From Pseudomonadota bacterium (GTDB taxonomy: Bacteria > Pseudomonadota > Gammaproteobacteria > Burkholderiales > Rhodocyclaceae), in the NCBI GenBank assembly GCA_018262095.1, contig JAGTRW010000010.1:43547-107546 (forward strand): DNA of 64,000 nucleotides, given 5' to 3'. The translations under genes and the position numbers were made by a program. The notes under the pieces are model-generated. The model saw only the letters and a list, made by a program, of their open reading frames with translations. It was not told the origin of the DNA and did no database searches. Positions 1 through 6,622 of this stretch are shown in pieces. Position 1 is the stretch's first letter, and each line of letters begins with the position of its first letter.

Positions 1-49
1 GAACGCCGATGCCAAAGAGCACCCGCGACTACATCGTGCGTTGCGAAAT

Positions 50-1045
50 CTACCTCGAAACGGGCTGGTCGCCGATGATCCCGGCGCCGCTTCCGGCCTG
101 AACCGCAACGGGGGCAACTGGCTGCACGTAGCCGAGCACCGCTTCGACGATCATCTGTCGTTGCCGCGCAATGTCGTCCTTTTCCCACAAGTCCATTTCA
201 AAGACGGCGTTCCAGGTGTAGCGGTTGGAAACGCGAATGAAGCAGAACGACGTGATCAGCAGGTGTAGATGCCAGGGATTGATTCCCGGCCGGAAAACGC
301 CGTCGCGCTCACCGCGCTCAAGCAGGGTGCGAACGGTTTCAATGGCGATGGCGTTGCGCTGCACCAGCGACGGACGCCCGTTGATATGGCGCGCGCGCTC
401 CATATTCTCGACACAGACCAGGCGCACATGCTCGGGGTGCGCGGCATGGTGGTCAAAAGTGACCTCGACCAGGCGTTGCATGGCCTCCTTGGGCGGCAGG
501 TCGTCGAGGTGCAAGCCCTGCTCCTTGCTGCGCACGCCGCCATACGCTTCTTCGATGACCGCCGCGTAGAGTTTCTCCTTGCTGCCGAAGTGGTAGTAAA
601 TCATCGGCTTGGTCGTCCGCGTCCGCGCCGCGATATCGTCGACGCGCGCACCGCTCAAACCCTTTTCGGCGAATTCCTTCATCGCGGCGTCAATGATGTC
701 GCGCCGCGTCTCTTCGCCAACGCTTGATCGCTGTCGTGGCGATTGCGCGCCATTTCGCGCCCTCGCCGCTCTCGTCGACGTGACCGCGGCGCTCAGCGCG
801 TCGCCGCTCACCGGCCTTTCCTTTTCAAGCTCCGCGCGCGCCAGCGAAAACTCGGCATCGAGCAGCGCGAGCATGGCCGTGGCGATCTTTACCCCTTCTT
901 CTTCCTTGGTCGAACCGGTTGAGCGTTCGACGACCTTGGCCTTGTCGACATAGCGCGGATGCTGCCAGAGGTCGCGAGGGATTTTTTTCAAAATGCCGAT
1001 CCGCCCGTTGCGGCCGACCCGGATATTTTTTGGCAGCGAAGACAT
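50..1045 (-). CDS. TetR-family regulator with integrase-like N-terminal domain
   Basis: A 331-residue transcriptional repressor. Residues about 105-165 form a typical TetR DNA-binding domain: EETRRDIIDAA, then the helix-turn-helix with TTKPMIYYHFGSKEKLY. The remaining C-terminal part is a ligand-binding TetR_C region. Usual TetR proteins are about 200 residues; here roughly 100 residues precede the HTH. That extension (RNGRIGILKKIPRDL, later RSTGSTKEE and LLDAEF) reads like the N-terminal domain of phage-type tyrosine recombinases (DUF6538-like); this is pattern recognition, not a search result. I chose the ATG at 1045; an in-frame TTG at 1057 would add four residues, and neither has a clear ribosome-binding site. 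The gene is divergent from the aldolase/TRAP operon and probably controls it through the palindromes at 1452 and 1488. The ligand is unknown. Confidence 0.85.
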   Translation of the reverse strand: MSSLPKNIRVGRNGRIGILKKIPRDLWQHPRYVDKAKVVERSTGSTKEEEGVKIATAMLALLDAEFSLARAELEKERPVSGDALSAAVTSTRAARARNGAQSPRQRSSVGEETRRDIIDAAMKEFAEKGLSGARVDDIAARTRTTKPMIYYHFGSKEKLYAAVIEEAYGGVRSKEQGLHLDDLPPKEAMQRLVEVTFDHHAAHPEHVRLVCVENMERARHINGRPSLVQRNAIAIETVRTLLERGERDGVFRPGINPWHLHLLITSFCFIRVSNRYTWNAVFEMDLWEKDDIARQRQMIVEAVLGYVQPVAPVAVQAGSGAGIIGDQPVSR

Positions 1046-1440
1046 CAGAAAGACCAAAAGTATGGAATGCGGTATGGAAACACGAACACGAGTTCGTCGT
1101 CAAGCGTCGGAAAATCAATTGAAACAGGCGTATTTCAGCGCATCAGGTCAGCCCGCCAAATAGTATGGATGTTGCTCCAGAACCGCCTGCTCGGTACCTA
1201 AAGTATGGTTATTATCGATCTATAGTGCACTTAAAGGTATGGTGTTTTCGGCAGGTCGAGTGGATCTATCGGCTTATTCATGCGCAGAGGCTTGGTGTAA
1301 CAGATCACATTAACTATGATTTAGATCTACTTGTTTACATTTTATTTCTAAGAATTACTTTACTATTTTACATCGATGACGCCGCACCAGGCCAACTTAG
1401 GGTTTGCGTTCTACATGGCGATCTCGGGGTGATTTAAGGA
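1046..1440. other. AT-rich non-coding region between the TetR gene and its target operon
   Basis: About 400 bases visibly richer in A+T than the surroundings, especially 1200-1380 (runs such as ttacattttatttctaag). I see no supportable gene. It holds five GTATGG words on one strand and the upstream region of the TetR gene. The composition contrast, beside a regulator carrying a recombinase-like domain, suggests acquired DNA or a remnant; this is inference. Confidence 0.6.
1060..1242 (+). repeat. Five GTATGG hexamers in 183 bp
   Basis: GTATGG occurs at 1060, 1072, 1163, 1203 and 1237, all on the plus strand. By chance about 0.05 would be expected on one strand in this length. Spacing is irregular (12, 91, 40, 34). 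The copy at 1072 is preceded by CG, making CGGTAT, which is a half of the palindrome at 1488. They may be binding half-sites, or simply a feature of the local composition. Confidence 0.45.
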
Positions 1441-1470
1441 TTGACAAGATCTACCGTTCGGTACAACAAT
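1441..1470 (+). promoter_or_regulatory. Sigma-70 promoter of the aldolase/TRAP operon
   Basis: A perfect -35 box TTGACA lies at 1441-1446, with AACAAT at 1465-1470 as a 4/6 match to the -10 box after an 18-bp spacer. The first operator palindrome lies inside the spacer. The aldolase start codon is about 140 bases downstream. Confidence 0.6.
1452..1463. promoter_or_regulatory. TetR-type operator, copy 1
   Basis: TACCGTTCGGTA is a near-perfect dyad (only the central pair breaks symmetry) and matches 11 of 12 bases of the second palindrome at 1488. It sits between the -35 and -10 boxes, where a bound repressor would block RNA polymerase. Confidence 0.65.
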
Positions 1471-1487
1471 GGCGCCAATACATTACC

Positions 1488-1499
1488 TACCGTACGGTA
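1488..1499. promoter_or_regulatory. TetR-type operator, copy 2
   Basis: TACCGTACGGTA is a perfect 12-bp palindrome, 36 bp (start to start) from copy 1, and would lie at or just after the transcription start. Two matching dyads on one promoter beside a divergent TetR gene strongly suggest the regulator's binding sites. Confidence 0.7.
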
Positions 1500-1608
1500 T
1501 CAACGGGTGACTCGATTCGGCTTGGTACGGCCTGGGTTGAACCGCTCAAGAAGGGCGTCTGCGACCTGGATGCCTCACTTTTCGCCTGACTATCAAGAAA
1601 GCCAATCC

Positions 1609-2397
1609 ATGAATCTGAAGAAAAAAATGAAACAGGGGCCAGTCTTCGGCTTTGCCATATTTACCGGCGCACTGAGCGTGATCGAGTCCGTCGGCAACCT
1701 GGGTTACGACTTCGTTTATCTGGACATCGAACATACGTCGATCGGCGTCGGGCCGGATCTCGAAAAACAGATCATGGCCGCGCGGCTGGCGGGTATTTCA
1801 GCGGTCGTCCGGCTGACCGGGACCGACGAGGTCGATATTCGCAAGGTGCTCGAAATGGGTGCCGAAGGCGTGGTGATTCCGCATGTCCGAACCCGCGACG
1901 ACGCCGCATCGATCGTTCGTGCGGCCAAGTTCCCACCCTTGGGGCGCCGCGGCGCCGAATCGAATGTGCGCGCTGCGGCCTACGGCGGTCCAGGCTTCAA
2001 CTGGCCCGACTACATCGCCAGGAGCAACGACGAAAGCCTGATCATTCCAATGGCCGAAGACTTCGAATTTGCCGATAACGTCGATGACATCCTGTCGGTC
2101 GACGGCATCGACGCGGTCAACTTCGGGCCGATCGACTATTCGCTCTCGGCCGGTCTGCCGATCGGCTACAAGATCGATCATCCGTCGCTCTTTGACGCCT
2201 ATCAGAAGATCGAAACACGCGCCCGCGCCAAGGGCATCGGCATCATGTGCCCGGTCGTCCCGGCGACGCAGGAAAACGCCCGCGAGATGATCGCCAAGGG
2301 CGTCAACATGCTGATTCTGGGCAACGACATGTATCACCTGCAATCGGCTTTCAAAAACATCTTGTCCGAATGCGTGGCGCCGCTTCGACAAGGCTGA
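1609..2397 (+). CDS. HpcH/HpaI-family aldolase
   Basis: A 262-residue metal-dependent class II pyruvate aldolase of the HpcH/HpaI family, which cleaves (or forms) 2-keto acids into pyruvate (or a keto acid) and an aldehyde. Visible family landmarks are YLDIEH near residue 40, GAEGVVIPHVRT, the LGRRG loop, the metal-ligand Glu in PMAED, and GPIDYSLSAGLP near the second metal ligand Asp. The ATG at 1609 starts the protein at the family's usual N-terminus; the open frame continues upstream without homology. It is first in an operon with a TRAP transporter and under the TetR operators, so it probably breaks down the compound the transporter imports. The actual substrate cannot be read from the sequence. 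Confidence 0.85.
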   Translation: MNLKKKMKQGPVFGFAIFTGALSVIESVGNLGYDFVYLDIEHTSIGVGPDLEKQIMAARLAGISAVVRLTGTDEVDIRKVLEMGAEGVVIPHVRTRDDAASIVRAAKFPPLGRRGAESNVRAAAYGGPGFNWPDYIARSNDESLIIPMAEDFEFADNVDDILSVDGIDAVNFGPIDYSLSAGLPIGYKIDHPSLFDAYQKIETRARAKGIGIMCPVVPATQENAREMIAKGVNMLILGNDMYHLQSAFKNILSECVAPLRQG

Positions 2398-2409
2398 CCG
2401 TTTTTACCA

Positions 2410-2464
2410 TCGACCTGCAGGCCCAGCTGAGTCCGAGCCGTTCTCCTTGATTCCTGCAGGTCGA
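2410..2464. repeat. 12-bp inverted repeat between aldolase and dctP
   Basis: TCGACCTGCAGG at 2410-2421 is matched exactly by its reverse complement at 2453-2464, with 31 bases between. Each arm contains the self-palindrome CCTGCAGG. No T-run follows, so it is not an obvious terminator; it could be an mRNA processing or stability hairpin. Confidence 0.6.
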
Positions 2465-2508
2465 AATTCGCAGCATCTTTCCGCAACAATACAACAGGGG
2501 GAATTATC

Positions 2509-3498
2509 ATGCGTAAAGTGTTTTTGAAGACCGTATGTGCTGCGGCAGCGATCATCGCCGCCGCGATGCCGGTAGCGGCAGCCGATTTCACGTTCAAGTT
2601 TGCCCACGCCCAGCCGCCGACCAGCGTCCGCCACAAGTCGATGGAACTGTTCAAGGAAAACCTCGAAAAAGCCAGCAACGGCCGCATCAAGGTTGAGCTA
2701 TTCGGCGGCGGCGCGCTCGGTAACGAAGCCGAACTCACCGACATGGTCAAGATGGGCAGCGTACAAGGCACTCGCGGCGGCGCTTTTGCCAAGGTCAACA
2801 AGAAATTTCTGATCTATACCCTGCCCTTCCTCTTCAAAGATACCGACGCCGTGCTCAAAGCCATGCGCAGCGGCTTCGGTGCCGAGATCGGCAAGCACGC
2901 CGAACAAAACGGTTACTACATTCCGGCGACCGGCGTCGCCGGCGGTTTCCGGCAGATCAGCAACAGCAAGAAGCCGATCAATACGCCCGAGGATGTGGCC
3001 GGACTCAAGCTGCGCACGCCGCCGATCGAAACCATCGTCAAGACCATGCAGGCCTTGGGCGCCAGCCCGCAATCGATCCCCTACGGCGAGACCTATATGG
3101 CGCTCAAGATGGGCGTCGTCGATGGCCAGGAAAACCCGCCGTCGAACATCGTCGAAATGAAGTTCTACGAGGCGCAGAAATATCTGTCGATCGTCGATTA
3201 CCAGATCCATCCCGACCCCTTGATCGTCAACCTCAAGTGGTACCAGTCGCTGCCGGCCGACCTCAAGAGCGTCTTCGACAAGGCCGCCAAGGACGCCATG
3301 GTTTGGAGCGATAGCAACTGGCTGGCGTCCGAAGCGAGCTACATGGAGACGCTCAAGAAGAACATGACCGTCAACGCGGTCTCGGCGGAAAACCGCGCCA
3401 AGTTCGTCGCCAAGGTCCAACCGGTGTGGGACGGCTACGTCAAGGATGGCACCTTCACCGCCGCTGAAATCCTGGACGCGCAGAAGGCCGGCAAATAA
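2509..3498 (+). CDS. dctP: TRAP transporter substrate-binding protein (DctP family)
   Basis: A 329-residue periplasmic solute-binding protein. The Sec signal peptide is MRKVFLKTVCAAAAIIAAAMP ending in AAA near residue 25. The body has DctP landmarks: FKFAHAQPPTSVRH, NGRIKVELF, LPFLFKD, the ligand-contact region GLKLRTPP, and MGVVDGQENPPSN. DctP proteins bind organic acids and hand them to the DctQM membrane complex. It follows the aldolase by 111 bases, with GGGGG ahead of the ATG. A strong terminator follows, so it can be made in excess over DctQM. The ligand is probably a carboxylate that feeds the aldolase (inference from context). Confidence 0.92.
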   Translation: MRKVFLKTVCAAAAIIAAAMPVAAADFTFKFAHAQPPTSVRHKSMELFKENLEKASNGRIKVELFGGGALGNEAELTDMVKMGSVQGTRGGAFAKVNKKFLIYTLPFLFKDTDAVLKAMRSGFGAEIGKHAEQNGYYIPATGVAGGFRQISNSKKPINTPEDVAGLKLRTPPIETIVKTMQALGASPQSIPYGETYMALKMGVVDGQENPPSNIVEMKFYEAQKYLSIVDYQIHPDPLIVNLKWYQSLPADLKSVFDKAAKDAMVWSDSNWLASEASYMETLKKNMTVNAVSAENRAKFVAKVQPVWDGYVKDGTFTAAEILDAQKAGK

Positions 3499-3512
3499 TC
3501 AGCCGGAAAGCG

Positions 3513-3546
3513 ACGGCGGCGGGACACTCTCCGCCGCCGTTTTTTT
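3513..3546 (+). terminator. Intra-operon terminator between dctP and dctQ
   Basis: ACGGCGGCGG at 3513-3522 pairs perfectly with 3531-3540 (10 bp, 8-nt loop) and runs into T7 at 3540-3546. The next gene begins 22 bases later, so this is a partial terminator or attenuator within the operon. Confidence 0.85.
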
Positions 3547-3568
3547 AGCCCCAAGGAGAGCAATAAAG

Positions 3569-4102
3569 ATGACTCAATCTGCCCATTCTTCAGGCACTGC
3601 AAAAAACCTGGTGTGGCGGCTGGAGACGCTGGTCACGCGACTGCTCGAAGGTCTGCTGACCGCGACCTTCATGGCCATCTTCGTGCTGGTCGTCGTGCTG
3701 GTCGTCCTGCGCTACGTCTTCAACACGACGATCGTCGGCGGCAACGAAGTCACGGTAATGTTGTTCATTTTCACCACGGCGCTCGGCGCCGCAGTCGATG
3801 TAGCGCGCGGCAAGCACATCATCGTCGACACTTTCGTCAACCTGCTGTCGGCCGGCGCCAGGCGCTGGCTCGACGTGGTCAATCTGGCGATCATCGGCAC
3901 GCTCAACGCCTTCCTGCTCAACTACAGCATCGACTGGATCAGCGCCGTCGGCGGCAGCGAAAACCCGGTCGTGCATATCCCGGAAGGCGCCGTTCAGGTC
4001 GCCATGCCGATCGGCTGTGCGCTGACGATCCTGTTCTGCGCCACCCGCATCGTGTCCTTATTGGCGGACAAATCCGCCGCAGCCGAACAAGGTCAACCAT
4101 GA
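3569..4102 (+). CDS. dctQ: TRAP transporter small permease (DctQ family)
   Basis: A 177-residue inner-membrane protein with four predicted membrane segments, starting near residues 25-50 (LLTATFMAIFVLVVVLVVLRYVF). The ARGKHIIVD motif after the second segment is characteristic of DctQ. The start ATG at 3569 is preceded by AAGGAGAG at good spacing. It shares ATGA with dctM (4-base overlap), so the two are translationally coupled. DctQ forms the membrane complex with DctM. Confidence 0.9.
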   Translation: MTQSAHSSGTAKNLVWRLETLVTRLLEGLLTATFMAIFVLVVVLVVLRYVFNTTIVGGNEVTVMLFIFTTALGAAVDVARGKHIIVDTFVNLLSAGARRWLDVVNLAIIGTLNAFLLNYSIDWISAVGGSENPVVHIPEGAVQVAMPIGCALTILFCATRIVSLLADKSAAAEQGQP

Positions 4103-5376
4103 CATTACTCATTCTTAGCCTGCTGATCTTGATGGTGATGGGGCTTCCCATCGCCTACTCGATGGGCGCCTCCGGCCTGCTCTATTTCCTCGTCCATCAA
4201 CCTGCCTTGATCTCGGTTCTGCCGGCGCGCGTCTTCGCCGGAATGGACTCGTCGGTGATGATCTCGCTGCCGCTGTTCATCATCATGGGACACCTGATGA
4301 ACCACGGCGGACTGACCAGCCGGCTGATCGACTTCTGCATGATGTTCGTCGGCCGGCTGCGCGGCGGACTGGGAATGGTCAGCGTGATGGCCAGCATGAT
4401 TTTCGGCGGCATTTCGGGTTCTTCGGTTTCCGATGCGGCGTCGATCGGCCAGGTAATGATTCCGGCGATGCGCAACAAGGGCTATCCGCCGCAAATGGCG
4501 GCCGGCCTGGTCGCCGCGTCGTCGACCATGGGAATGATCATCCCGCCGAGCATCCCGATGGTAATCTATGCCTTTGTCGCTTCGGAATCGGTCGGCAAGC
4601 TCTTTCTGGGCAGCCTGATCGCCGGAACGATGGTCGGCGTCTTCATGATGATGATCACGCTGTTCCTGGCGCACAAGAACAATTACCCCTGCGAAGACGT
4701 CGATCTTTCGTTGAAGGAAATCAAACGCTGTTCGCTGGAAGGCATTCCGGCGCTGATCATGCCGCTGATCGTCGTCGGATCGGTCGTCTCCGGAATCACC
4801 ACGGCGACCGAATCGGCGGCGGCCGGGACGGTCTATGCACTGCTGGTCGGGATGTTCGTCTACAAGGGGCTCAAGCTGCGCGATCTGCCCGGGCTCTTCA
4901 AGGACGCCATCCTGAGCAGCGCCAACGTGATGATCATCATCGCATTTTGCGGAATCTTTACCTGGATCCTGGCGCTCGAACACATCACCGAAGCCGTCGG
5001 ACTGCTCTTTGCGCAGATGCAGTTCTCGTCAGTCGTCGCGCTGCTGGTCGTCGATGTGATCATTCTGGCGATCGGCTTCTTCGTCGACGTGAGCCCGGCC
5101 ATTTTGCTGCTCACGCCGATCTTCCTGCCGGCGCTCAAGCTGCTGGGCGTTTCGCCAATCCAGTTCGGCTCGGTGCTGATCACCGGGCTGGCGGTCGGCT
5201 TGGTGACGCCACCGGTCGGCATGTGCCTCAATGTCTGCTCGGCGATCTCGGGAAAAAGCATCATCGACGTCTTCCGCGGTGCGGCGCCTTTTCTCGTCGC
5301 CAACCTGTTGGTGTTGCTGCTGATCTCGGTCTTTCCGGCGCTCAGCACCTGGCTGCCCAGCGTGTTGATGGGTTAA
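4099..5376 (+). CDS. dctM: TRAP transporter large permease (DctM family)
   Basis: A 425-residue polytopic membrane protein, the sodium-coupled transport subunit of the TRAP system. Family landmarks visible include the N-terminal LMVMGLPIAYSMG, SLPLFIIMGHLM, the SGSSVSDAASIG signature, the PPSIPMVIYA loop, and near the C-terminus LTPPVGMCLNV. Its length fits the family. It starts at the ATG overlapping the dctQ stop. It completes the importer served by the upstream DctP. Confidence 0.93.
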   Translation: MTLLILSLLILMVMGLPIAYSMGASGLLYFLVHQPALISVLPARVFAGMDSSVMISLPLFIIMGHLMNHGGLTSRLIDFCMMFVGRLRGGLGMVSVMASMIFGGISGSSVSDAASIGQVMIPAMRNKGYPPQMAAGLVAASSTMGMIIPPSIPMVIYAFVASESVGKLFLGSLIAGTMVGVFMMMITLFLAHKNNYPCEDVDLSLKEIKRCSLEGIPALIMPLIVVGSVVSGITTATESAAAGTVYALLVGMFVYKGLKLRDLPGLFKDAILSSANVMIIIAFCGIFTWILALEHITEAVGLLFAQMQFSSVVALLVVDVIILAIGFFVDVSPAILLLTPIFLPALKLLGVSPIQFGSVLITGLAVGLVTPPVGMCLNVCSAISGKSIIDVFRGAAPFLVANLLVLLLISVFPALSTWLPSVLMG

Positions 5377-5405
5377 GCGGATCCTCCGCAAACGTCGAAC
5401 CCGGC

Positions 5406-5446
5406 GCAGCCCAGCCCTTGTGCGAAGGACTGGGCTGCTGGCTTTT
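5406..5446 (+). terminator. Terminator after dctM
   Basis: GCAGCCCAG (5406-5414) pairs with CTGGGCTGC (5430-5438). An inner CCTT/AAGG pairing extends the stem, and TTTT follows at 5443. It closes the aldolase/TRAP operon. Confidence 0.6.
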
Positions 5447-5463
5447 CGCGCTAGAATCGGCCG

Positions 5464-5667
5464 ATGGAATCGAACGACACGCCAGCCGAAAAATGTCATC
5501 AATGCGCTCACTATTTCATTACGCACCACGTCTCGTTCCGCTACGGCTGTCGCGCGATGGGCTTCAAGAGCAAGGGACAGCCGTGTCGTGAGGTCATCGC
5601 GGCCTCTGGCGAGCCATGCCGGTATTTTCAACTCAAGCCGGCGAAAATCGCCGGCCGTGCGCCGTAA
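5464..5667 (+). CDS. Small conserved Cys-rich protein
   Basis: A 67-residue basic protein with cysteines at 11, 14, 29, 41 and 52 (CHQC, YGCRAMGF, PCREV, PCRYF). The CxxC pair and further Cys residues suggest a small zinc-binding fold. I recognise the pattern THHVSFRYGCRAMGFKS as resembling small conserved proteins of beta- and gammaproteobacteria, but know no function. No clear ribosome-binding site precedes the ATG. It lies between the TRAP operon terminator and the nitrate regulator, on the same strand, with no clear functional link to either. Confidence 0.65.
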   Translation: MESNDTPAEKCHQCAHYFITHHVSFRYGCRAMGFKSKGQPCREVIAASGEPCRYFQLKPAKIAGRAP

Positions 5668-5772
5668 GGCCGACCCGTCGGCGATCGGTCCTGCCCGAGT
5701 TGAGGCAACTTAGCGCGCCGGGCAAGGTCGTACAAGCTGCTCAATCAGCCCGATCGTTGCTCCAGGACCCCT

Positions 5773-6348
5773 ATGGCTCGAATACTCGTGATCGATGAAT
5801 CGCAACAACGCGCGGTCGAAATCTGCAGCGGCCTGATCAAGGCCGGGCACCAAGTCGCCGCGGTTCTGCCTTCGGCGCTCGAACTCGTCGAACGCATCGA
5901 GGAGATCAGGCCCGACATCATCCTGATCGAAACCGAATCACCTTCGCGCGACACGCTCGAGCATCTGGCGGTGATGCACCGCGACATGCCGCGGCCGGTG
6001 GTGATGTTCTCGCACGACGGCGAACGCCGGACGATCCGCTCGGCGATCCAGGCCGGCGTCGCCGCTTACGTGGTCGATGGCTTCGACAGCGAGCGGCTCT
6101 CGGCGGTGGTCGAAGTCGCGGTGATCCACTTCGAGGAGCACCAGCTCGTCAAGCGCGAACTCGCCGAGACCAGCCGCAAGCTCTCCGAGCGCAAGATCAT
6201 CGAAAAGGCCAAGGGCGTGCTGATGAAGACGCGCGGCATCGACGAGGAAAGCGCCTATCGGGCGCTGCGCACGCTGGCGATGGAACGCTCGCAACCGCTC
6301 GCCAGCGTCGCCGCCAACCTCGTCGACATGGCCAAGCTGCTGCTCTGA
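5773..6348 (+). CDS. nasT: NasT-like REC-ANTAR antitermination protein
   Basis: A 191-residue two-domain protein. Residues 1-120 are a receiver (REC) fold (RILVIDE start, VVMFSHDGE, AYVVDGF). Residues about 130-190 are an ANTAR RNA-binding domain (ERKIIEKAKGVLMKTRGIDEESAYRALRTLAM). ANTAR proteins bind hexaloop hairpins in leader RNA and prevent termination; NasT/NasR do this for nitrate-assimilation operons. A matching hairpin and terminator lie just downstream. The expected phospho-acceptor Asp is Glu53 here (ILIETESP, where related NasT proteins have ILIDTESP), so control is unlikely to be phosphorylation. Its usual partner, the nitrate sensor NasS, is not next to it. Confidence 0.9.
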   Translation: MARILVIDESQQRAVEICSGLIKAGHQVAAVLPSALELVERIEEIRPDIILIETESPSRDTLEHLAVMHRDMPRPVVMFSHDGERRTIRSAIQAGVAAYVVDGFDSERLSAVVEVAVIHFEEHQLVKRELAETSRKLSERKIIEKAKGVLMKTRGIDEESAYRALRTLAMERSQPLASVAANLVDMAKLLL

Positions 6349-6383
6349 GAATCGCCCCAGTCAGGGGCGCCGGCCGACGCCGG

Positions 6384-6398
6384 GCACGCTTGCGGTGC
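6384..6398. promoter_or_regulatory. Putative NtrC binding site
   Basis: GCAC-N7-GTGC matches the dyad core and spacing of NtrC enhancer sites. It lies about 105 bp upstream of the -24 element of the sigma-54 promoter, a typical enhancer distance. Flanking bases do not match the full consensus, and only one site was seen. Confidence 0.5.
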
Positions 6399-6488
6399 GT
6401 CGTGAGCGATATTCAGGTCACTCACTGCGATCGCCAAAATAAAGCCAACCCATTGTTTTAAATTGACTTGTTGCGCTCGATCAAGGCA

Positions 6489-6505
6489 TGGCACGGCGAT
6501 TGCTA
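6489..6505 (+). promoter_or_regulatory. Sigma-54 promoter of the nitrate operon
   Basis: TGGCAC-N5-TTGCTA matches the -24/-12 consensus, with GG at 6490-6491 and GC at 6502-6503 separated by exactly 10 bases. The predicted transcription start is about 6515, five bases before the ANTAR-type hairpin. Sigma-54 promoters need an activator such as NtrC, so the operon should be induced by nitrogen limitation. Confidence 0.85.
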
Positions 6506-6519
6506 ACTGATCGTTGAGT

Positions 6520-6541
6520 GTCGAGCCAACGGCGGTTCGAC
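6520..6541 (+). promoter_or_regulatory. ANTAR-type hexaloop hairpin in the leader RNA
   Basis: GTCGAGCC (6520-6527) pairs with GGTTCGAC (6534-6541) through 8 bp with one G-U. The loop is six bases, AACGGC, with A at position 1 and G at position 4, the signature recognised by ANTAR proteins. A weaker second pairing (GACCG with CGGCGTC, 6539-6559) would use the 5' arm of the terminator and so compete with it. Confidence 0.75.
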
Positions 6542-6553
6542 CGAAAAGACAAC

Positions 6554-6600
6554 GGCGTCTGATTTCTGCCCTGACCGGCAGAGATCAGGCGCCTTTTTTT
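6554..6600 (+). terminator. Attenuator terminator of the nitrate operon leader
   Basis: A 17-bp stem (6554-6570 with 6577-6593, two G-U pairs, loop CTGACC) runs directly into T7 (6594-6600). It ends 22 bases before the nrtA start codon, so transcription of the operon depends on antitermination, presumably by the upstream ANTAR protein. Confidence 0.9.
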
Positions 6601-6622
6601 GTTGTTGCCTGAGGAGATCGAG

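Noticed and set aside
6489..6519. A second ANTAR hairpin formed by GGCGAT/ATCGTT around 6495-6516.
   Set aside because: It lies mostly upstream of the predicted sigma-54 transcript start and its loop does not have six bases with A1/G4.
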